Source: Microbispora siamensis (lineage in GTDB: Bacteria > Actinomycetota > Actinomycetes > Streptosporangiales > Streptosporangiaceae). Taken from it: a stretch of 64,000 bases of DNA. Every line of letters begins with the position of its first letter. The stretch's first letter is position 1. Location of the stretch: contig NZ_BOOF01000024.1 of NCBI RefSeq assembly GCF_016863095.1, forward strand, positions 62,001 through 126,000. The letters run 5' to 3'. The translations under genes were made by a program, and so were the position numbers. The notes beneath the pieces were generated by a model. That model was not told the origin of the DNA. It was given only the letters and a program-made list of their open reading frames with translations, and made no database searches. Of the stretch, positions 46,945-56,462 are shown one piece after another.

Positions 46945-48914
46945 GGCAGCACCGCCTCCACAGTCGTCCCGCCGCCCTCCGGGCTGGACAGCCGCAGCGC
47001 ACCGCCCGACGCGCGGACCCGGTCGGCCAGGCCCGCCAGCCCGGCGCCCGGCCGCATCTCGGCGCCGCCCCGCCCGTCGTCGCTGATCCGCACGGTGACC
47101 CGGTCGCCGGCCCGGCTGACACGGACGCCGATGGCGCCGGGGCCGGCGTGCTTGACGGCGTTCGTCATCGCCTCGCTCGCCACGTAGTAGGCGGTCATCG
47201 CCACGTCGTCGGGCAGGTCGTCGGCCGACACGTCGAGCGCCACGGGCACCGGAATCTTGCCCGCCAGGGTGACCAGCGCGTTGCCGAGACCGTCGTCGAG
47301 GCTGCTCGGCCGCAGGCCGTGCGCGATCTGCCGCAGCTCGGTGACCGCGACGGCCAGCTCGGCCACCCACGCGTCCAGCAGGGCGCCGACGTCGGCCGTG
47401 CCGTCGCCGAGGTGGCGCTGGGCGAGCCGGATCGCCATGCCGAGGGACACCAGGCGCTGCTGGGCCCCGTCGTGCAGGTCGCGTTCGAGCCGCCGCCGCT
47501 CCTCGTAACCGGCGTGCAGCAGCCGGGTGCGGCTGGCCTCGGCCTCGTCGAGCGCCCGGCTCACCTCGATCCGCAGTCGCACCACCTCGATGAGCAGCGC
47601 GCTCGCGTCGGCCGCCTCGCGCAGCAGCTCCCGGCTGCCCGCCCGGCCGCGTACGATCGCGCCGACCTCGTGGCCGCCGAGCCGTACGGGTGTCACGGGG
47701 GAGTCGCCGGGATCGACGGGCGCGCCGGTCGCGTCGACCAGCCCGGTGGCACCCGGCAGCCGGTAGCCGACGCGCAACTCCGGATCGCGCAGTGCCTCGC
47801 GCAGCGCCGCCTCCAGTTCCTCCGGCCGCGCCTGCCCCGCGTGCATGCGGTCGCGCAGGTGCCGTACGGCGGTCAGCACGGCCTGCCGGGCCGGGTAGAG
47901 CCGGCGGTCCACCCGCCGCTGGAGCCGCACGCGCAACGGGGACAGCGCGGCGGCGCAGACGGCGGTGGCGGCGGCCGCCGCGACCGGCGAGCCGCGGCCG
48001 GCGCCGAGGCCGACGAGGAACGAGGCGGCCGTGTAGAAGCCCAGCAGGACGGCGGTCACCATGCCGTAGGTGACCGCCGCGCTGATCGCCCGGTCGACGT
48101 CGTAGAGGTCGTGGCGCAGCACCGCGATCGCGGTCGCCACCGGGATCGACACGGCCGTCGCCGCCAGGCCGATCACCACCAGGTCGGAACTGCCGAGGAA
48201 CAGGTAACTGGCCCAGCACAGCAGCAGCGTGAGCGGCAGGAAACCGCCGCCGAGGGCGAACCACTTGAGCCGCGCCCGGCCGATCTCGTCGGCCGCCCGC
48301 CGGTAGCGGATCACCATCGCCGCCGCCGACGCGACCAGCAGCCCGAGGAAGAGTGGCAGCAGCGCCACTCCCGCGATCTCCAGCACCGGCAGGTACGCCT
48401 CCGGAGGCCGCAGCAGGTGTGGCGTGCGCTCGAACGGCGGCGGGTACGCGCCGGGGACGCAGGCCGCGACCAGCATGAACAGCACGGGCACGACCAGCAG
48501 CCCGGCGACGGTCCAGCGCCAGCGCCGCCCCGGCAGGCGCCCGTCGGGAAAGACGAGCGTGAGCAGCGCCGCCGGCACGTACAGGAGCATCCAGTCGCCC
48601 TGCGCCAGCGCCGCGTAGACCTCGGAGATCAGCAGCCCCGGGTGACGTCCGGCCAGGCTCGCGTACGAGTCCTCGACCGCCAGATGGACGGGCGTCGCGC
48701 CGGCCAGCACGAGCAGCAGGCCCACCACGCTGCGCGGACGCCGGGTGGCGACCAGCACGCCGAGCACGACGGAAGGCAGGGCGAGCGCGGTGCCGACCGC
48801 GAGCGCCATGTCAGCCCCCGCGTCGTGACCGGCCAGCACCAGCCCGGCGCCCGCCAGCGCGCACACCATCAGCACGGCGGCGTACGCGAACAGACGGGGG
48901 AGTGCCACGAGCAC
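46932..48914 (-). CDS. Large sensor histidine kinase (HisKA_3)
   Basis: A ~660-aa kinase. N-terminal half: about eight membrane helices ('LFAYAAVLMVCALAGAGLVL', 'LLLVLAGATPVHLAVED') and a 'DLYDVDRAISAAVTYGMVTA' segment. Then a GAF-like spacer (about 400-450). His in 'EERRRLERDLHDGAQQRLV', ATP-binding 'ASEAMTNAVKHAGPG', 'VRISDDGRGGAEMRPGAG'. The 'DGAQQRL' motif is common in actinobacterial HPK7 kinases. Start GTG 48914 or GTG 48908. Its partner response regulator (46301-46944) carries a frameshift, so the pair may be inactive. Its signal is unknown. Confidence 0.88.
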   Translation of the reverse strand: MLVALPRLFAYAAVLMVCALAGAGLVLAGHDAGADMALAVGTALALPSVVLGVLVATRRPRSVVGLLLVLAGATPVHLAVEDSYASLAGRHPGLLISEVYAALAQGDWMLLYVPAALLTLVFPDGRLPGRRWRWTVAGLLVVPVLFMLVAACVPGAYPPPFERTPHLLRPPEAYLPVLEIAGVALLPLFLGLLVASAAAMVIRYRRAADEIGRARLKWFALGGGFLPLTLLLCWASYLFLGSSDLVVIGLAATAVSIPVATAIAVLRHDLYDVDRAISAAVTYGMVTAVLLGFYTAASFLVGLGAGRGSPVAAAAATAVCAAALSPLRVRLQRRVDRRLYPARQAVLTAVRHLRDRMHAGQARPEELEAALREALRDPELRVGYRLPGATGLVDATGAPVDPGDSPVTPVRLGGHEVGAIVRGRAGSRELLREAADASALLIEVVRLRIEVSRALDEAEASRTRLLHAGYEERRRLERDLHDGAQQRLVSLGMAIRLAQRHLGDGTADVGALLDAWVAELAVAVTELRQIAHGLRPSSLDDGLGNALVTLAGKIPVPVALDVSADDLPDDVAMTAYYVASEAMTNAVKHAGPGAIGVRVSRAGDRVTVRISDDGRGGAEMRPGAGLAGLADRVRASGGALRLSSPEGGGTTVEAVLPCAS

Positions 48915-49046
48915 ACCGTAGGTCCCGGGGCGGCAGGGGTGAATACGTGCCAGCACGGAGATCGGACCGGGGGCGGCCCGGATCCGCCGACGGGGCCTGC
49001 GCGCCCACACTGCGGACATCGGCATCCCGCAGCTCAGGAGAAGCGC

Positions 49047-49397
49047 ATGAAACGCTCCGTCCCTCTCGTCATCGGCCTGGTCATCGCAGGCCTGTTCGGT
49101 CTCATCGACGTGATCTCGCTGCCGTTCGGCGACGGCGAGCACCCGCCGTTCGTGGTGGCACTCGCCGACGGCGTACTCGGCCTGATCACCGTGGTCGGCG
49201 TCGTGCTGGCCTGGCGCGGCAGCCGCGCCGGGGTGGTGGCCGTGATCGTCACCAGGCTGCTGTCGGCGCTCACCGCCGTGCCGGCGTTCTTCGCCGACGG
49301 GGTCCCGGCGCCGGCCATCGCGGTGGCCGCGGTCGGCGTCGTGCTCACCCTCGCCTGCGTCGCGTTCCTCGCCCCGGCGCTGCGCTCCCACGCCTGA
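49047..49397 (+). CDS. Small four-helix membrane protein
   Basis: A 116-aa protein with a strong ribosome site (CAGGAGAAGC) before ATG 49047. It has four hydrophobic stretches (residues 5-28, 38-58, 66-82, 89-108) and almost no loops. No known domain recognised. It is divergent from the kinase at 48914 and 25 bp before the next membrane-protein gene; the two were perhaps controlled by the now frameshifted two-component system. Confidence 0.8.
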   Translation: MKRSVPLVIGLVIAGLFGLIDVISLPFGDGEHPPFVVALADGVLGLITVVGVVLAWRGSRAGVVAVIVTRLLSALTAVPAFFADGVPAPAIAVAAVGVVLTLACVAFLAPALRSHA

Positions 49398-49422
49398 CCT
49401 CCCCTTCGGCTGAGGAGAATCG

Positions 49423-50082
49423 ATGGAAACGGCTCCGCCGCCCACTCGTCATGTGCCGCTCGCGCTAGCGCTGTTCACCGCGCCGTGGGGTTTCGTCGTG
49501 GCCAACGCGGCGTACGCGTGGGCCACCCGCGACGGGGGAAGCGACGCCACCGGCGCGGAGGCGCTGGCGCTCACGGCGGCTCATCCCACGGAGATGCGCC
49601 TGGCCACGGTCGCCGCGATGCTGGGCAGCCTGCTCATGGTCCCGGCCGTCCTCGGCGCAAGGCGGCTCCTCGCGGACCGGAGCCGCAGGCTCGGCCTCCT
49701 CGGCGCGACCCTCATGGCGAGCGGCTACATCTGCTACTTCGCGGTCGCCTTCGCCGGGATCACCGTGGACGTCATGGCGCGACGCGGGGGCCCTCTCGCG
49801 GACTACGCGGCGGTCGTCGACGGCGCCCAGAGCGACCCGTCGGCCGTCTGGGTGTTCCTGCTCTTCGTGCTCGGCAACCTGGCCGGCACGCTGCTGCTCG
49901 GGCTGGCCCTGCTCCGCGCCCGTGTGGTGCCGTTCTGGGCCGCCGCCGGGATCATGGCGTGGCCGCCGCTGCACGTGATCGGGCTCGTGGCCGGCACCGA
50001 GTGGTTCGAGGTCGCGGGTGCGCTCACCCAGGCCGTCGGCCTGGCCGTCACCGGCGCGCGCCTGGCGGCCGCGTCCCGGTGA
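49423..50082 (+). CDS. Membrane protein of unknown function
   Basis: A 219-aa protein with about six hydrophobic segments ('LATVAAMLGSLLMVPAVLGA', 'GATLMASGYICYFAVAFAG', 'WVFLLFVLGNLAGTLLLGLA') and short polar loops. GAGGAG lies upstream of ATG 49423. It resembles DUF4386-type membrane proteins seen next to two-component systems, but I cannot assign it firmly. Probably one operon with the small protein before it. Confidence 0.78.
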   Translation: METAPPPTRHVPLALALFTAPWGFVVANAAYAWATRDGGSDATGAEALALTAAHPTEMRLATVAAMLGSLLMVPAVLGARRLLADRSRRLGLLGATLMASGYICYFAVAFAGITVDVMARRGGPLADYAAVVDGAQSDPSAVWVFLLFVLGNLAGTLLLGLALLRARVVPFWAAAGIMAWPPLHVIGLVAGTEWFEVAGALTQAVGLAVTGARLAAASR

Positions 50083-50170
50083 TCCGCGTGTCGAGGGCGG
50101 CGGGCTGTCGGGAGGCCGGCGTCAGGCGCCACGCCCGCCTCGTCGCCGCCCAGATGCCCGGCGCGGGCCG

Positions 50171-51334
50171 CTAGACGTTCTGCCCCGACAGGTTGGTCAG
50201 GCGGCCGGCGGGAGAGCGGTCCGGCAGGGCAGCGACGGAGCTCGGGGCCTGGGCCCACCGCTCGAGCAGGGCGACGAACTCCCCGGCCACGGAGGGCCAG
50301 TGGAAGTGGTTCAGCGCCTCGACGTAGCCCCGGGCGCCCATCGCGGCACGCCGTTCTGCGTCCTCACGCAGGCGGAGCACGCACTGCACGACCGCGTCGG
50401 CCACCGCGCCGACCTCGCCGAACGGGACGATCGTCCCGCAGTCGACCCGCCCGACCAGGGACGCCGCCCTCGGCAGCGGGGTCGTGACGACGGGGATGCC
50501 ACGTGCCATGTATTCGACGACCTTCGTGGGCGTCGACTCGCGGTAGTTCGGCACGTCGTGCAGCAGGGAGAGCCCGGCCAGGGCGCCCTCGGCCATCCGC
50601 AGCGCGTGGTTGTTGGGGACGTACCCGAACCAGTCGAGCAGCCCCGCCCGCTGTGCGTCGCGCAGCATCGGACGCACCGAGGCGTCGGCCGGTCCGATCA
50701 GGTCCAGGCGGATGCCGTGCGGCCGGAGTCGCCGGGCGATCTCCACCATCTCGGCCGCGCCGCGGGCGAGGGAGATGTGGCCCACGTAGACGATCCGGGA
50801 GTCACCGGGCGGCGGGGGCGGCGCCTGCGGCACGTACGTGTGGTTGGGCACCACGGGATGCGGGCCGGGGAAGCGCTCACGATAGGACTCCTCGGCGAGG
50901 ATGAGGTGGAGCCGCCGCTCCGCCCGTCCCTCGACCGCGCGGATCAGCGGCGGCAGGACGCTCCGCAACGGCCCCGGCAGGTACGCCTTGGCGTTCAGCG
51001 CGCCGATCGTGTCCTCGTGGACGTCCCAGACCGTGGGCGGCCGCCTGCGCGGCAGCGCGAGCAGCAGCTCGATGTCGTGCACGAGCAGCAGGTCGGCGTC
51101 TCGCGCCGCCGTACGCAGGGCGGAGGCGGCGGCCCGCAGCGCCTTGCCCCGGTGCAGGCCCACTGCTCTCGGCACGTCGACGGCCCGGACGCCCGGCCGC
51201 GGCGTCACGTTGCAGTGCGTGAACGGCGCGACGAAGGTCACCTCGTGCCCCGCGTCGAGCAGCGCCCGGATCTGCCGGTGGGTGATCCGGGCGTCCTCGG
51301 GGTGATGGACTGTCGTGCCGACGCATACCCTCAT
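50171..51334 (-). CDS. GT4-type glycosyltransferase
   Basis: A 387-aa GT-B-fold transferase. N-terminal acceptor domain: 'TVHHPEDARITHRQIRALLD', 'LLLVHDIELLLALP'. C-terminal donor domain: 'IVYVGHISLARGAAEMVEIA', 'LIGPADASVRPM', 'WFGYVPNNHALRMAEGALAG', and the E-x7-E-like region 'TKVVEYMARGIPVVTTPLPR'. Donor unknown. It is on the same strand as the acyltransferase gene upstream but separated by 67 bp with no clear ribosome site. Confidence 0.9.
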   Translation of the reverse strand: MRVCVGTTVHHPEDARITHRQIRALLDAGHEVTFVAPFTHCNVTPRPGVRAVDVPRAVGLHRGKALRAAASALRTAARDADLLLVHDIELLLALPRRRPPTVWDVHEDTIGALNAKAYLPGPLRSVLPPLIRAVEGRAERRLHLILAEESYRERFPGPHPVVPNHTYVPQAPPPPPGDSRIVYVGHISLARGAAEMVEIARRLRPHGIRLDLIGPADASVRPMLRDAQRAGLLDWFGYVPNNHALRMAEGALAGLSLLHDVPNYRESTPTKVVEYMARGIPVVTTPLPRAASLVGRVDCGTIVPFGEVGAVADAVVQCVLRLREDAERRAAMGARGYVEALNHFHWPSVAGEFVALLERWAQAPSSVAALPDRSPAGRLTNLSGQNV

Positions 51335-51401
51335 ATGGGGAGGCTGACCGCACCGTCCGAAATGACCGGATGCGCTGGGTGAATACCCCTCGAAATGCCG
51401 C

Positions 51402-53882
51402 TTAACTTCCGGTGTTCGCCGGCTGCGGCACCTGCCCGCTCGGCCTGCGGTACAACCAGGTCAGCCGGGGTTCGAGCAGCCACTTGAACGCCGTACGGGT
51501 GATCGGCAGGCACAGCACGATGGCCAGCGCGAAGCAGGAGCACGCGATGGCCGCCACCCCGAGCGGGCCGTACAGCCAGGAGAAGCTGAGCCAGCCCATC
51601 TCCTTGGCGATCATCACCGGCACGCCGTGCAGCAGGTAGCAGTAGAGCGTGCGGGTGCCGAGGTCGGTGAACCACGTCTGACGCCGGGGGATCAGCGACA
51701 TCACGGCCGCCGACATCGCCAGCGCGGCCACCAGCAGGCCTGTCCGCAGCAGCATGCCCTTCCACCAGACCAGGTGAAGGTCCTTGTAGCTGTTCTTGTA
51801 GTAGATCGGGCCGAGCTTGATCGAGTAGTTCTTCACCAGGAAGATCGCCACACCCGCGGCGCCCAGCAGCACGAACACCGACAGCACCATCACCCAGCGC
51901 TGCTTGAGGAAGTCGAAGACCTGCGGCTTGAGCACGAGGCCGAGGACGAAGAACGGCATCAGGCCGAAGAAGCGGTCCATGCTGAAGTCGCCGGTCAGCT
52001 CGGAGAACCCGGCGAACAGGTACACGGCGACCGAGATGACGAACGGATACTTCATCCGCTTCCACACGGGTGTGGACAGTCGCCAGAACAGCAGCGCGAG
52101 CAGATACCAGTTCAACCAGGCAGGATCCATGATCGTGAGGCTGAACTTGTGCCCGAAGGCGGTGCGCAGCAGGGCGTACCCCAGCTCGACGATCACGTAC
52201 GGCACGAGGAACGTGTCGACCAGCTTGTTGGTCTTGGCGTTGGAGTTCCAGAAGTTCCTGGACAGGTAGCCGCTGACGATGACGAACAGCGGCATGTGGA
52301 AGACGTAGATGAACAGGTACGCCGCCCGGGCGGAGTCGGCCGCCAGCGTCGGGACCAGCGAGTGCCCGATCGGCACCAGGGCGATGCCGACGAACTTCAC
52401 GTTGTCCAGGTAGGGGTCGCGCGGCTTCCTGGCCCTGGGCGCGGGCTCCTGCTCGGGCTCGTCCTCCAGGCCGCCCTGCTGTCCCGCACCCCGGGCGAAC
52501 GGGTCGTCCGGCCGGACGGGCGCCTCGGCCCAGGCGGGCAGCGGGTCGCGCAGCGGCCTGCCGAGCGGGCCGGTCTGGCGGGGGTCGTTCGCGCCGCCGG
52601 CGCCGTCCTGAGAACGCCGCCAGGGGTCCCACTGGGCGGGGTCGGCCTCCTGGCCGGGCCACGCCGGGGCCGGCGCGCCTGGCGCGTCCGGCGTGGGCGC
52701 GGGGCTGAAGGCCGCCTGCGGAGCGGCCCCGGGGAAGGCGTCCGGCAGGCCTCGCCCGCCGCGCGGGCCACGGGTGGTCTCGGGGAACGGCGCGGCGCCG
52801 AAGGGGTCGTCCGGCGTGAAGGCCGGGCCGGCGCCGGACGGGGGAGTGTCGAGGAAGGGGTTCGCCGTCCTGCCGGCAGCGGCCGCCGGAGGCTCCGGAA
52901 AGCCTGGAGGTTCGGGGAAGCCCGGGGGTTCGGGGAAGCCGGCGAGCCCCGTCCCCAGCGGCTCGGGCCCGGTGCCGAAGGCCGGGGTGGGGAAGGCCGG
53001 GGAGTCGCCGAAGGGAGGCGTGGGGACGTCGGAGCCGTCCTGCGGGCCGGGGGCGGACGACCGCCGGGCGGCGCCGGGGAAGGCGTCCGAGAGGTTCCGG
53101 GGACCGTTCTCGGGGAACGTCTGCGGCCACGCGGGACCGTCGGCGGCGCTCACGCGCGAGGCGCCCGGACGATCCGCGGCCCGGCCCGCCGAGAAGTAGT
53201 CGAAGCCCTCCGGCTGCGGGGCGGACGCGGGCGGCATGCCCAGGCGGGAGGCGCCCGGCTTGCGCGGTTTCCGTACGGGCAGGGGCTGCTTCTCGTACGC
53301 ATTGTCGTGCGGCGCGGAACCGGTCGGCGCGGCGCTGTGTGGCACGGCGCTGCTCTGTGCGGCCTGTGCGGCCTGTGCGGCGCCGGGGCCCTCGGCGCTC
53401 CGCGGCTTGCGCACGGGCAGGGGCTGCTTCTCGTACGGCGGGGGGCCTGCGGGCGTGGAACCGGTCGGCGCGGCGCTGTTCTGCGTGGCACTGTTCTGTG
53501 CGGCGCCGGGGCCCTCGGCGTTACCCGCCTCGGTGGCCGGGCCTGCCGCGCCACCCGGGCCTGCCGTGCTTCCCGGGGCCCTCTCGCCGCTCTCGTGGCG
53601 CCCATGTGCCGATGCGGCGGCGCTCTCGTCACCGGGCGCGGGGAAGCCGCCCTCGTGACGTCCGTGCTCGTGCCGCTCGGGTGCCTGGGAGCCGGGTCGG
53701 CCCGCGCCCTGCTCCGCTTCCGGACCGCCCGCGGTCTTCGGCTCCCGCCGCGGCAGGCCGCCGCCCGGAGCGGGCCAGTCTCCGGTGATGCGGCCTATCA
53801 CTCCGGTGGGAGCCTCTTCGGCATCGGGGTCGGCGCCTTGCGGGGATCCGGGAACCGAGGGTTGATGGCGGGTGTCACTCAC
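51402..53882 (-). CDS. Acyltransferase-3 family membrane protein with long disordered head
   Basis: An 826-aa protein. Residues 1-485 are low-complexity, rich in Pro, Gly, Ala and Glu, and hold repeats: 'YEKQPLPVRKPR' twice and 'GFPEPP' three times. Residues 490-826 are an acyltransferase_3 domain with ten hydrophobic helices: 'LDNVKFVGIALVPIGHSL', 'YVFHMPLFVIVSGYLSRNF', 'NWYLLALLFWRLSTPVW', 'LGTRTLYCYLLHGVPVMIA'. The family O-acylates sugars or lipids at the membrane; the catalytic His-type residues (H in 'PIGHS', 'YLLHG') are present. The head is unusually long; it faces the cytosol. Start GTG 53882. Neighbouring GT and LCP genes suggest an envelope polymer as the acceptor. Confidence 0.85.
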   Translation of the reverse strand: MSDTRHQPSVPGSPQGADPDAEEAPTGVIGRITGDWPAPGGGLPRREPKTAGGPEAEQGAGRPGSQAPERHEHGRHEGGFPAPGDESAAASAHGRHESGERAPGSTAGPGGAAGPATEAGNAEGPGAAQNSATQNSAAPTGSTPAGPPPYEKQPLPVRKPRSAEGPGAAQAAQAAQSSAVPHSAAPTGSAPHDNAYEKQPLPVRKPRKPGASRLGMPPASAPQPEGFDYFSAGRAADRPGASRVSAADGPAWPQTFPENGPRNLSDAFPGAARRSSAPGPQDGSDVPTPPFGDSPAFPTPAFGTGPEPLGTGLAGFPEPPGFPEPPGFPEPPAAAAGRTANPFLDTPPSGAGPAFTPDDPFGAAPFPETTRGPRGGRGLPDAFPGAAPQAAFSPAPTPDAPGAPAPAWPGQEADPAQWDPWRRSQDGAGGANDPRQTGPLGRPLRDPLPAWAEAPVRPDDPFARGAGQQGGLEDEPEQEPAPRARKPRDPYLDNVKFVGIALVPIGHSLVPTLAADSARAAYLFIYVFHMPLFVIVSGYLSRNFWNSNAKTNKLVDTFLVPYVIVELGYALLRTAFGHKFSLTIMDPAWLNWYLLALLFWRLSTPVWKRMKYPFVISVAVYLFAGFSELTGDFSMDRFFGLMPFFVLGLVLKPQVFDFLKQRWVMVLSVFVLLGAAGVAIFLVKNYSIKLGPIYYKNSYKDLHLVWWKGMLLRTGLLVAALAMSAAVMSLIPRRQTWFTDLGTRTLYCYLLHGVPVMIAKEMGWLSFSWLYGPLGVAAIACSCFALAIVLCLPITRTAFKWLLEPRLTWLYRRPSGQVPQPANTGS

Positions 53883-54191
53883 GGGAGAAACGCTCAGCTA
53901 TCTGTTGGAGGCTCGGGGGGAACGGCCACGCCTGGCGTAGCGTCGCCGCGTCCTTTCGGACACTAGCGAAGGCGCCCCGGCGCATCAGCCCGAACGGGCG
54001 AACAGGGCGCGTTCGCCAGGTGTTCACCCTAACGTTCTTGAAGACCGATGTCGCCTCTGAGGCCGAACGTAACTCCTGTGAAGTCTGTCGGTTCTGTTGT
54101 CAGGCCGCCGGAAACGGAACGGGCCGGGGCCCTTTGTCCTGGTGGACGGTTGGGGAGCCCCGGCCGGATTGTGGACAGAGCGCGACGCGGG
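53883..54191. other. Intergenic region between acyltransferase and LCP genes
   Basis: About 310 bp with no convincing gene. It should contain the acyltransferase promoter (minus strand) and the 3' end of the LCP transcript. A 9-bp perfect stem with a 26-base loop (54122-54130 and 54157-54165) lies just past the LCP stop and may be a weak terminator. The short perfect stem GTCC-gaaa-GGAC occurs near 53960. No coding signal. Confidence 0.4.
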
Positions 54192-56126
54192 TCAGCTCGC
54201 GCAGGGGTTGGTGTCGGAGGTGACGACGTTGTCGCCCAGGTTGATGGGGGAGCGGACGCCCTGCCAGTCGGCGCCGATGACGAGCTGGATGATCGGCCCG
54301 CGTACCTTGCCCTTGGGCGCGTCCGGCGGGGGCGACGACGGGGTGAACGGAGTGGCCGGGCCGCCCGCCACCTTGCCGGTCTCCGGGCTGACGGGGTTGA
54401 CCAGCTTGCCGACCAGGATCTTCGAGTAGTTCCAGCCCTGTCCGGTGTAACGGACCGTCGTCTTGGGCTGGTCGGTGCCGTCGGGCTTCCTCGCGTCGCC
54501 GACGCCGACGACGTTGAAGCCGAGCGCGGCGAGCTCCTCGGCGACCTCCTTGGCCCGCCCGGACGTGTTGGTGCCGTTGAACACCTGCACCTTGACCTGC
54601 TGCGGCTTGGTGACCACCGGCCCGGACGGCGAAGCGGCCGCGCTCGGGGCCGCGCTGGCGGTGGGGGTCACCTCGGTGTCGTTCGCGATGGCCTTGAAGA
54701 GGTTGCCCGCGGCCGGCTGCTTCCACTGGACGCGGTTCTTGTCGGCGACGTACGGCTCCCACGGCACGGTGGTGGCCTTGAAGCCCTTCGCCGAGAGCTT
54801 CTGCGCGCTCTGCGCGATCTTGATGAGCTCCTCGGTGTTGAGCGCGTCGTCCATCGTGACGGACTTCGCCGCGGCGGCGATGAAGTTCTGCAGCTTGCCG
54901 ACGTCCGTGAGCAGGGCGCTGCTGGTCGCCTTCTTGACGACCTGGGAGATGAAGACCTGCTGGCGCTTGATGCGGGAGATGTCGCTGCCGTCGCCGAGGC
55001 CGTAGCGCAGCCGCACGTAGCCGAGCGCCGCCTCGCCCTTCACGATCTGCTTGCCGGCCGGCAGCACGAGCTTCGCCTTCTTGTCGTTGACGGCCTGCGG
55101 CAGGCAGATCTCGATGCCGCCGAGCGCGTTCACGATGTTCTTGAAGCCGGTGAAGTCCACCTTCACGTAGTGGTGGACGCGGATCCCGGTGAGGCTCTCG
55201 ATGGTCCGGCGCGTGCAGATCATCCCGCCGTCGGAGAACGCGGAGTTGATCATCCCGAGGTGCGCCGGGATGAGCGTCCTGTTCCTGTTGTAACAGGCGG
55301 GGATCATCACCATGGAGTCGCGGGGGAAGCTGAGCAGTGTCGCCCCGTCGCGGTTGGGCGACACGTGCAGCAGCATGATCGTGTCGGTGCGCTCACCATC
55401 GTTGACCAGGTGCTGGCCGTACTTCTTGTTGTCTCCCGCGCGGGTGTCGGAGCCCACGAGCAGCACGTTGATCGCGCCGGTCTCGTTGACGGGGCGGTTC
55501 TTGTCGAGGTCGTCGGTGGACGCGCCTCTGTTGATCAGGCCGATCGTGCTCCGATAGACCTTGTAGGCCGTCAGCGTGCCGATGACCAGCACGCACGTGA
55601 GCACGACGCTGATCCAGCCGCCGATCCCCAGGCCCGACCGGCCGCCGCCGCCCCCGCCGCGCCGGCGGGGCGGTTTGCCGTCCGGAGGGAGGCCGCCGCC
55701 GCCCCCGGACGCGCGGCTCGCGACGGTGGGTGCCGTGGGAGCCGGGCCGTAGCCGCTCTCCTCGTCGCCGCCGCGCCTGCGGCCGCGCCGCCGGGGCGGC
55801 TCCTCCTCCTCATAGGGGGGCTCGGGCGGACCGCTCGGCTCGGCACGCCGACCGCCTCGGCGGCGTCCCTCGTCGTACGCCTCGGGCGGGTAGTCGTCCC
55901 TGGGTGGTCGCTGTCCGCCTCGTCTCCCCGGCATCTCCGCGTAGCCGGCGGGGGCGGTGGCCACCGGCATGTCCGCGTACCCGGCGGGGGCGGGAGCCCC
56001 TCTGCGGCCCCGGGGAGGCTCGAAGGCGCCGTCGTACGAGCCGTCCTGGGAGGGACCCCAGACTCTCTGGTCGGACGGAGCCGGCGGAGGGCTGGAACGC
56101 GCCCCGACGCGCCTGCGCTCGCTCAT
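54192..56126 (-). CDS. LytR-CpsA-Psr protein with long basic/proline-rich head
   Basis: A 644-aa protein. Residues 1-180 are disordered and rich in Arg, Gly, Pro; a membrane helix follows (about 170-192). LCP domain: 'NVLLVGSDTRAGDNKKYGQH', 'ERTDTIMLLHVSPNRDGATL', 'LSFPRDSMVMIPACY', 'VRLRYGLGDGSDISRIKRQQ'. A LytR_C domain ('VKVQVFNGTNTSGRAKEVAE') and a C-terminal beta tail complete it. The enzyme transfers lipid-linked polymer to peptidoglycan. A second LCP paralogue is at 18332; both have the LytR_C piece, but this one has a longer head, similar in composition to the acyltransferase's. Start: ATG 56126; GTG 56162 is an option. Confidence 0.9.
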   Translation of the reverse strand: MSERRRVGARSSPPPAPSDQRVWGPSQDGSYDGAFEPPRGRRGAPAPAGYADMPVATAPAGYAEMPGRRGGQRPPRDDYPPEAYDEGRRRGGRRAEPSGPPEPPYEEEEPPRRRGRRRGGDEESGYGPAPTAPTVASRASGGGGGLPPDGKPPRRRGGGGGGRSGLGIGGWISVVLTCVLVIGTLTAYKVYRSTIGLINRGASTDDLDKNRPVNETGAINVLLVGSDTRAGDNKKYGQHLVNDGERTDTIMLLHVSPNRDGATLLSFPRDSMVMIPACYNRNRTLIPAHLGMINSAFSDGGMICTRRTIESLTGIRVHHYVKVDFTGFKNIVNALGGIEICLPQAVNDKKAKLVLPAGKQIVKGEAALGYVRLRYGLGDGSDISRIKRQQVFISQVVKKATSSALLTDVGKLQNFIAAAAKSVTMDDALNTEELIKIAQSAQKLSAKGFKATTVPWEPYVADKNRVQWKQPAAGNLFKAIANDTEVTPTASAAPSAAASPSGPVVTKPQQVKVQVFNGTNTSGRAKEVAEELAALGFNVVGVGDARKPDGTDQPKTTVRYTGQGWNYSKILVGKLVNPVSPETGKVAGGPATPFTPSSPPPDAPKGKVRGPIIQLVIGADWQGVRSPINLGDNVVTSDTNPCAS

Positions 56127-56462
56127 CGCGCGCCTGCCCGGCGAGCGGCGGCCGTACGGCACAGTGTGGCGGGCCGATGGCGCGGTGTGGCGACCGGACG
56201 AGTGGGCGAGAGGCCGGAAAGATTACTGGTTCGCTCGCACACTTGTCCTCCTTGCCTGGCGATCACACGTCGCGCTCCGAGGGTAGGTCACTGGAGCGTC
56301 TGCGGGCGCCGCGATTGGGAGGATCCGGGCCGCGATCACGCCGTGCCACGTCCCCCTGATCCAGGGGCAGAGCATACTAAACACCGACATTTTGGGTATG
56401 GGATTGAGTTTGCCTTTACCTGGATTTGATGTTTTGAGCGCCGTTTGGCCAGGTCGCGTGGG
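56127..56462. other. Non-coding stretch between LCP and polytopic glycosyltransferase genes
   Basis: About 335 bp. The part at 56370-56450 is distinctly AT-richer than the rest of the window and likely contains LCP promoter elements on the minus strand, just downstream of the next gene's stop. No ORF with coding character and no strong dyad seen. Confidence 0.4.
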
